The translations under genes were made by a program, and so were the position numbers. From contig JAEUJQ010000083.1 of assembly GCA_016793095.1 (NCBI GenBank), positions 124,001 through 188,000 on the forward strand: a DNA stretch of 64,000 nucleotides, read 5' to 3'. Positions 58,406 to 64,000 of this stretch are shown piece by piece; positions within the stretch are counted from its first letter, which is position 1, and every line of letters begins with the position of its first letter. The notes under the pieces are model-generated. The model was not told where the DNA came from. It searched no databases and worked only from the letters and a program-made list of their open reading frames with translations. Source of the DNA: Myxococcaceae bacterium. Its GTDB lineage: Bacteria > Myxococcota > Myxococcia > Myxococcales > Myxococcaceae.

Positions 58406-59035
58406 TCACGTCTCGGAGTCGGGGTTCTTCGTCCACTTGTCGACGTTCCCGTCTCCGTCGAGGTCTTCGCCGATGCGATCGACCTGATCGTTCTCCCAGT
58501 ACTCCCAGTAGTCCACGCGGCCGTCGCCGTTGGTGTCGCGCTCCTTGCGCACGAGCTTGCCCTTCTCGAAGAAGAGCCAGAGCGAGGGCTTGCCGGCCGA
58601 CGAGAGGTCGCGCTCCTTCCGCACGATCACGCCCTTCTCGTAGAAGTTCACCTGATCGACCTTGCCGTCGAAGTCGAGATCGAGCGCCTCGCGCGAGATC
58701 TGCTCCCGCTCGTCGTAGTTCCGGCTGATGTCGATCTTCCCGTCGGCGTTGATGTCGAGCTCCTTGCGGACGAGCCGGTCGATGTCCTTGCCGTCGGCGC
58801 TCTTCGCCTTCACCGTGTAGGTGAAGACGTCGGGCTTCTTGTCGCCGTTGAGATCGGTCTCCGTCTGGGTCTCGTCGCCCGCCTTGCGCTGCTTGATGTT
58901 CTCGGTGACGACGGTCTCGCCCTCGGCGGTCTTCGCCTCGCCCTTCTCGGCGCTCTTGTTCGTGCTGCAGCTCTGGGCGACGACGGCGAGGGCGGCAGCC
59001 AGCAGGGTCTTCCGGAGGGGGGTCATCCAGGTCAT
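58406..59035 (-). CDS. Lipoprotein with EF-hand-like calcium repeats
   Basis: 209 residues from ATG 59035 (ATG 59026 is possible). Signal peptide with lipobox AQSC. Five D-x-[ND]-x-D/K-G-x-x-D loops follow: DLNGDKKPD, DINADGKID, DLDFDGKVD, DTNGDGRVD, DLDGDGNVD. These resemble dockerin/EF-hand calcium loops. Common in myxobacteria; role unknown. Ends 3 bases from the SPOR gene (convergent). Confidence 0.78.
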   Translation of the reverse strand: MTWMTPLRKTLLAAALAVVAQSCSTNKSAEKGEAKTAEGETVVTENIKQRKAGDETQTETDLNGDKKPDVFTYTVKAKSADGKDIDRLVRKELDINADGKIDISRNYDEREQISREALDLDFDGKVDQVNFYEKGVIVRKERDLSSAGKPSLWLFFEKGKLVRKERDTNGDGRVDYWEYWENDQVDRIGEDLDGDGNVDKWTKNPDSET

Positions 59036-59078
59036 TTCCTTGCCCTATAGCCGAGTCGACATAGCGTCGTGAATCGCC

Positions 59079-59258
59079 ATGGCGCGCAAGAAGATCAGCA
59101 CCACGATCTACATCACGCCTGAGCAGAACGAGCTACTGAAGGTGCTGAACCAGAAGACGAAGGTGCCGGTGGCCGAATACATCCGCCAGGGCATCGATCT
59201 GGTGCTCGAGCGCTACAAAGAGCAGCTCCCGGGTCAGGGGCGCCTGCCGGGCATCTGA
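59079..59258 (+). CDS. 59-residue ribbon-helix-helix DNA-binding protein
   Basis: ATG 59079 to TGA 59258. KKISTTIYITPEQNELLKVL then TKVPVAEYIRQGIDLVLERY is a full ribbon-helix-helix: a beta strand with alternating polar/hydrophobic residues plus two helices, followed by a short Gln/Gly/Pro tail. Likely a dimeric transcription regulator (CopG/Arc type). A single conserved gene, not part of an obvious toxin pair. Confidence 0.8.
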   Translation: MARKKISTTIYITPEQNELLKVLNQKTKVPVAEYIRQGIDLVLERYKEQLPGQGRLPGI

Positions 59259-59301
59259 ATCTCGTTCATTGCACCGGGCGCGCGGGCTATGGACCCGCGC
59301 C

Positions 59302-60252
<951 letters not shown>

Positions 60253-60255
60253 AGC

Positions 60256-60840
60256 TCACCGCCCTGCGTCGGCTGGCGCGAGGCCCTCGAGCGACGAGGG
60301 CAGGGGGAGCGGCTGCGGCGGGGGCTGCTTCTCGGCCAGCACCTTGAGGGCGCTGAGCCCCTTCTCGAAGTGGCCTCCCAGCATGGCCTCGAGGTTCTCG
60401 CGGAAGAAGCCGCCCATCGGCGGCAGCGTGCCCTGGTCGCTCCACGTGACGGTGGTGCCCTGGCCGTCGGGAACGAAGGACAGCCGGCCCCGCGCGTTGA
60501 CGACGTCGGACTCGATGGCCTCGTCGATGGAGACGCCGGTGAGATCGGCGGCCGTCACCGTCATCGCGCCGCGACCCATCACCGGGCCCTGCCATTGCCA
60601 CCGCGCGCCCACGCCCTCCTCGGGCCCGGCGAAGGTGTTCACCAGGTTCGGGTCCATCGCCTTCGTCCACACGGCCCAGTCCTGCCAGCGGCGCAGGTTC
60701 GCGACGAAGGGCAGCACCCGCTCAGGGGGCGCCTCGATCCGGATCGACCGCGCCACGCTCCACTGCCGCGGCAGCAGCGCACCGATGGCTCCGATGAGCA
60801 GCGCGACTGCGCCGACGAAGATGGCGACTCTCTTCAGCAT
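60256..60840 (-). CDS. SRPBCC/polyketide-cyclase-like membrane-anchored protein
   Basis: 194 residues. N-terminal transmembrane helix (VAIFVGAVALLIGAIGALL). Then an SRPBCC domain: SIRIEAPPERVLPFVANLRR-WQDWAVWTKAMDP, GARWQWQGPVMGRGAMTVTA and a C-terminal helix NLEAMLGGHFEKGLSALKVL. It binds a small hydrophobic ligand by family analogy. Divergent from the YceI-like gene with 21 bases between start codons. Confidence 0.82.
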   Translation of the reverse strand: MLKRVAIFVGAVALLIGAIGALLPRQWSVARSIRIEAPPERVLPFVANLRRWQDWAVWTKAMDPNLVNTFAGPEEGVGARWQWQGPVMGRGAMTVTAADLTGVSIDEAIESDVVNARGRLSFVPDGQGTTVTWSDQGTLPPMGGFFRENLEAMLGGHFEKGLSALKVLAEKQPPPQPLPLPSSLEGLAPADAGR

Positions 60841-60847
60841 GTGGACG

Positions 60848-60855
60848 CCTATACT
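60848..60855. promoter_or_regulatory. Shared two-way -10 element
   Basis: CCTATACT reads TATACT rightward (60850-60855), 6 bases before ATG 60862. Leftward it reads TATAGG (60853-60848), 7 bases before ATG 60840. One TATA core therefore seems to serve both genes, and both mRNAs would be leaderless. Confidence 0.55.
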
Positions 60856-60861
60856 TCAGTC

Positions 60862-61365
60862 ATGGCTCGCATCGACGCTTCGAAGGTGCAGGTGCTCGTC
60901 TTCACGTTCAAGGAAGGGCTGCTGTCGGCGGTGGCCCACGATCTGAAGCTCGAGGTGAAGCGCTGCGCGATCGACGAAGACGGTGATCGCCTGATGGGCG
61001 ACTTCGAGGTCTCGTCGATCACGGTCGTGAACGCCATGAAGGACCAGGCTGACGAGCCCGGCGCGCTCTCGGCCTCGAACAAGGCGGACATCGAGAAGAA
61101 CATGCTCCACGACGTGCTCGACGCGCGGAAGCACCCGACGGTGCGCTTCGAGTCCACGAAGGTGTCGGCGACGACGATCGAGGGGCGGCTGACGCTGCAC
61201 GGCGTGACGAAGGCGGTGACCGGCACGAGGAAGGACAGCGGAGGAGCGCGCGTGGCCGAGTTCCGCCTCGATCAACGCGACTTCGGCATCAAGCCGTTCA
61301 GCGCGATGCTGGGCACCTTGAAGATCAAACCCGAGGTGCTCGTGCGGGTCACCCTCGCTGGCTGA
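60862..61365 (+). CDS. YceI-like lipid-binding protein
   Basis: 167 residues. VLVFTFKEGLLSAVAHDLKL, then DVLDARKHPTVRFESTKVSA and GRLTLHGVTKAVTG, follow the YceI lipocalin-like barrel pattern (K-P-x-x-x-F-x-S; G-x-L-T-x-x-G-x-T). No signal peptide is seen, so it appears cytoplasmic, unlike most YceI proteins. It may bind isoprenoids or fatty amides. Confidence 0.85.
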   Translation: MARIDASKVQVLVFTFKEGLLSAVAHDLKLEVKRCAIDEDGDRLMGDFEVSSITVVNAMKDQADEPGALSASNKADIEKNMLHDVLDARKHPTVRFESTKVSATTIEGRLTLHGVTKAVTGTRKDSGGARVAEFRLDQRDFGIKPFSAMLGTLKIKPEVLVRVTLAG

Positions 61366-61548
61366 CGGCTGCTCGCCCGTTGGTTCGAACTCCGTGGCCG
61401 CCGCGACCGGCAAGAAACGCCGGCGCCCATCGCGGCTCGACGGCACCGATCCAGCTGGGCTCAGCGCGCCCCGCCCGGTTGAATCGGACTTCGTCGCCGT
61501 CGCGACCGGCACGACACGCCTGCGCCCATTCACCCAGAGGGCTGGGAG
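61366..61548. repeat. Convergent intergenic region with an imperfect direct repeat
   Basis: No gene. A 30-base element at 61401-61430 (CCGCGACCGGCAAGAAACGC...) recurs at 61500-61529 with four mismatches, 99 bases apart; similarity extends weakly upstream of both copies. The first copy can form CCGGC/GCCGG. It may be a dispersed palindromic or repeat family; no terminator with a T-run is seen. Confidence 0.55.
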
Positions 61549-62064
61549 CTACGTCTTGATGGCGGGTCTGATGAGCGTCCGGGCCGGCTCGTCGTCGACC
61601 TCGCTGGCCAGCGACTGCAGCCGGTTGTTGGTGACGCGCAGGCGCCGCGACAGCTCCCGGCAGAGGTTCTGGAGGATCATCACGTAGCCGGCGACGTCCT
61701 CCTGGTAGAGCTTGAAGAGGTCGCGGTTGCCCAGCGAGAAGACGAGGGCGGGCTTCTCGACGATCACCGTGGCGCTGCGCTTCTGAATGTCGATGAGCGT
61801 CATCTCTCCGAAGAACTCGCCGGGGCCGAGGCGGATCAGCTTGCGGCGGGTGCCGTCGTCGTCATCGCGGCACACCATCACCTCGCCGTGCCGGACCAGG
61901 AACATCGCGCGCCCGGCCTCTCCCTGCTTGCACACCTCGGTGCCGGGCTCGAAGTGGTGCTCGCCGAGCATGCCGATCACCTTCTTGAGCGTGCCCTCCT
62001 CGAGGCCGCCGAAGAGGGCGATCGACGGCAGCCACGTACGCAGGTCCTGGGTGTCCTTCGCCAC
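61549..62064 (-). CDS. Cyclic-nucleotide-binding-domain protein
   Basis: 171 residues. CRP-like beta-roll: FEPGTEVCKQGEAGRAMFLV, RHGEVMVCRDDDDGTRRKLI, and the phosphate cassette FFGEMTLIDIQKRSATVIVE with the binding Arg before SAT. No DNA-binding domain; the C-terminus is helical (ILQNLCRELSRRLRVTNNRL). Likely a cAMP/cGMP- or c-di-GMP-sensing adaptor. It starts 4 bases downstream of the VWA gene stop and may be cotranscribed. Confidence 0.85.
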   Translation of the reverse strand: MAKDTQDLRTWLPSIALFGGLEEGTLKKVIGMLGEHHFEPGTEVCKQGEAGRAMFLVRHGEVMVCRDDDDGTRRKLIRLGPGEFFGEMTLIDIQKRSATVIVEKPALVFSLGNRDLFKLYQEDVAGYVMILQNLCRELSRRLRVTNNRLQSLASEVDDEPARTLIRPAIKT

Positions 62065-62067
62065 GCG

Positions 62068-63240
62068 TCACCTCGCCTTCGTCAGCTGCCCGACCGCGTC
62101 ACCCAGGCCCTCGAGGGTGAGAGGGTACATCGGAAACACCTTGCGGATGACGTCCACCGTCGTCTGCCACCAGCTCGACGGCGGCTCGGGGTTGAGCCAG
62201 GCGCTCGACGGGAAGTGCTCGCGCAGCCGCATGAGGTGCACGACGCCCTCGAGGCCCTCGTCGTCACTCCAGCCCGAGACGCTCATCAGTTCCCACGGGG
62301 CCATGAGCGCGTCGCCCACGACGATCAGCTTGTAGCGGCGATCGGTCTCCGCGAAGAGCTGGGGCAGGGTGAGGGGCTCTCTGAAGTTCGCGTGCTTGTA
62401 GACGCGCCCGTAGACGCAGTTGTGGAAGTAGTACGTGCGCAGCTCGCGGAAGTGGGTGGCCTTCTTCGCCGCCGTGAAGAGCCGCGAGACGAGGTGGGCG
62501 AACGGATCCATCGAGCCGCCCACGTCCATCAGCAGGATGACGCGGGTGTTCGACTTGCGAGGCGGGCGCAGCACCACCTCGAGGTCGCCCAGGTTGCGCG
62601 CGGTCTCGCTGATCGTCCTGTCGAGATCGAGCTCGTCGTGGGACCCCTCTCGCGCGAACGCCCGCAGCTTGCGCAGCGCGACCTGCATCTGCCGCACGTC
62701 GAGCACCAGATCGTCGCGGTACTCCTTCCAGGCGCGCTCCCCGGCGGTGCGCACGGCGCTCTTCATGCTGGGGCCGTCACCCACCTTGATGCCGGGCCGC
62801 GCGGCCTTCCCGGAGTTGCCGAAGGGCGAGGTGCCCGCGGTGCCGATCCACTTGTTGCCGCCGTCGTGGCGCTCTTTCTGTTCTCGCAGGCGCTGCTGGA
62901 AGAGCTCCTCGAGCGTCTTCAGGTCGAGCTGCTCGAGCAGCGCCTTCTCTTCCGGCGTCAGCGAGCGGTCTGGTTGCCGGGCCTCACGCACCCATTCGAG
63001 CAGCTCCTTCGTGAGCTCGATCGACGCCGACTCGATGCCCTGGAAGTGCTTCGCGAAGGCCTGATCGAACGCGTCGAGGTGCTTCTCGTCGTGCACCAGC
63101 AGCGCCCGCGCGACGAAGTAGAAGCCGTCGAGCGAGCTCTCGTGCAGCCCCTGGAGCAGCGCCTGCCCGAGGGCGACGGCCTCGGTCGCTCCCACCGGCA
63201 CCTTGCGGCTGCGCAGCTCGTAGAGGAAGGGGACGAACAT
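62068..63240 (-). CDS. VWA-domain protein (CoxE/YehP-like)
   Basis: 390 residues. The C-terminal von Willebrand A domain has the MIDAS motif ILLMDVGGSMDPFAHLVSRL, with Gly replacing the usual first Ser of DxSxS. The N-terminal half (FVPFLYELRSRKVPVGATEA) matches VWA proteins paired with MoxR ATPases. Overlaps the MoxR stop by one base, so the two act together, probably as a chaperone that inserts metals or activates a target. Confidence 0.88.
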   Translation of the reverse strand: MFVPFLYELRSRKVPVGATEAVALGQALLQGLHESSLDGFYFVARALLVHDEKHLDAFDQAFAKHFQGIESASIELTKELLEWVREARQPDRSLTPEEKALLEQLDLKTLEELFQQRLREQKERHDGGNKWIGTAGTSPFGNSGKAARPGIKVGDGPSMKSAVRTAGERAWKEYRDDLVLDVRQMQVALRKLRAFAREGSHDELDLDRTISETARNLGDLEVVLRPPRKSNTRVILLMDVGGSMDPFAHLVSRLFTAAKKATHFRELRTYYFHNCVYGRVYKHANFREPLTLPQLFAETDRRYKLIVVGDALMAPWELMSVSGWSDDEGLEGVVHLMRLREHFPSSAWLNPEPPSSWWQTTVDVIRKVFPMYPLTLEGLGDAVGQLTKAR

Positions 63241-64000
63241 CAGGCCCTCCTGGGCAGGCGCCCGCCGAACTGATCGGCGAACGCGATCAGGTCCTGCTCC
63301 CGCTTGAGCAGCGCGCCGATGAAGGGGAGCTGCTCGTCGAGCTTCACGTTCGAGATGCCGGTGGCCTTGAGCGCCGCGAGCCAGTCGATGAGCTCGCTGG
63401 TGGACGGGCGCTTGCGCAGGCGGGAGAACGCCCGCAGCTCGTAGAAGACGCCGAGCGCCTGATCGACGAGCCGGTCCGCGAGGTCCGGGTGGTGGACGTG
63501 GACGATGCGCTGCATCAGGTCCTTGTCCGGGAACTCGATGAAGTGGAACACACAGCGCCGCAGGAACGCGTCGGGCAGATCCTTCTCGTTGTTCGAGGTG
63601 ATGACGACGACCGGGCGGTGCTTCGCGACGACCTCCTCGTCGGTCTCGATCACCTTGAAGCGCATGCGATCGATCTCGTGGAGCAGATCGTTGGGGAACT
63701 CGAGATCGGCCTTGTCGATCTCGTCGATCAGCAGCACGCGTCGCTCGGGCGCGGCGAAGGACTCGCCGAGCGGCCCGTGACGGATGTACTGGCGGATGTC
63801 GCGCACGTCCTTGTCGTTGAAGCGGCTGTCGTGCAGGCGCTGCACCGCGTCGTAGACGTACAGGCCGTCCTGGGCCTTCGTCGTCGACTTGACGTTCCAG
63901 GTGAGCAGCCGGAGGCCCAGCGCGTTGGCGATCGCCTCCGCGAGCAGCGTCTTGCCGGTGCCGGGCTCTCCCTTGACGAGCAGGGGCCGTTGAAGAGCGA
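63240..64000 (-). CDS. MoxR-family AAA+ ATPase, N-terminus beyond window
   Basis: At least 252 residues to the window edge. Walker A GEPGTGKT is read close to the edge (about 63952-63975); Walker B VLLIDEIDKADLEFPNDLLH and sensor-1 PVVVITSNNEKDLPDAFLRR follow, then a C-terminal lid (HPDLADRLVDQALGVFYELR). MoxR ATPases remodel partner complexes with VWA proteins. The start codon is not in the window. Confidence 0.92.
   Translation of the reverse strand, partial: ALQRPLLVKGEPGTGKTLLAEAIANALGLRLLTWNVKSTTKAQDGLYVYDAVQRLHDSRFNDKDVRDIRQYIRHGPLGESFAAPERRVLLIDEIDKADLEFPNDLLHEIDRMRFKVIETDEEVVAKHRPVVVITSNNEKDLPDAFLRRCVFHFIEFPDKDLMQRIVHVHHPDLADRLVDQALGVFYELRAFSRLRKRPSTSELIDWLAALKATGISNVKLDEQLPFIGALLKREQDLIAFADQFGGRLPRRA

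Overview
The window is high-GC chromosomal DNA, most likely from a myxobacterium (Myxococcota). Three things point there. Many lipoproteins carry Asp-Ala-Gly and Gly-rich linkers. A LexA-type operator at 52148-52165 matches the published Myxococcus LexA consensus at 16 of 17 positions. Typical myxobacterial families (TPR, HEAT, DUF4124, SPOR and MJ0042-type zinc-ribbon proteins) are frequent. Species cannot be fixed from sequence alone.

Left host arm, 1-15795: a large TPR protein (cut by the window edge), an AbiEii-like nucleotidyltransferase, histidine ammonia-lyase (hutH), aspartate kinase (lysC), a ComEA-like helix-hairpin-helix protein, a zinc-ribbon membrane protein with eleven TMVFG-type repeats, two lipoproteins, a Cys-rich membrane protein, an SpmA-SpmB fusion, an Hsp70 with two small partners, and tRNA-Val(CAC).

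Prophage, 15750-52371 (36.6 kb): a siphovirus-type prophage integrated into the 3' half of tRNA-Val, bounded by 57-bp perfect direct repeats. At the left end lie a tyrosine integrase with a zinc-finger-like insert, an excisionase-like gene and a ribbon-helix-helix gene on the minus strand. A mixed-orientation accessory block (18141-23071) follows. Everything from 23287 to 52121 is on the minus strand, so it is transcribed right to left as one tightly overlapping early-to-late series: LexA-like repressor, winged-helix protein, sigma-like factor, replication protein, RusA, small nucleotide-metabolism-like proteins, DNA methyltransferase, HNH nuclease, small and large terminase, portal, ClpP-like protease, HK97-fold capsid, connector proteins, two tail-tube-like proteins, G/GT tail chaperones with a canonical -1 slippery site, tape measure, tail tip, lysis genes and small structural genes. 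An initiator-like tRNA(CAU) sits inside the structural block, one base before the connector start codon.

Right host arm, 52372-64000: DUF4124 protein, tRNA-Arg(CCT), CCA-adding enzyme, mnmA, several secreted lipoproteins (one with a heme CxxCH motif behind an 8-residue Gly-rich repeat), a SPOR protein, an EF-hand-like lipoprotein, a 59-residue ribbon-helix-helix protein, a UDP-glucuronate decarboxylase-type enzyme, an SRPBCC and a YceI-like protein sharing a two-way promoter, a cyclic-nucleotide-binding protein, and a VWA/MoxR pair (MoxR cut by the window edge).

Main points for follow-up: SOS control of the prophage through a LexA-only-DNA-binding-domain protein; the phage initiator-like tRNA; the -1 frameshift; the paired integrase arm-type repeats; duplicated tail-tube genes; a tail-terminator fused to duplicated domains; a possible cargo gene pair at 22239-23071; and a repeated pattern of -10-like hexamers 6-10 bases before host start codons, suggesting leaderless transcription.
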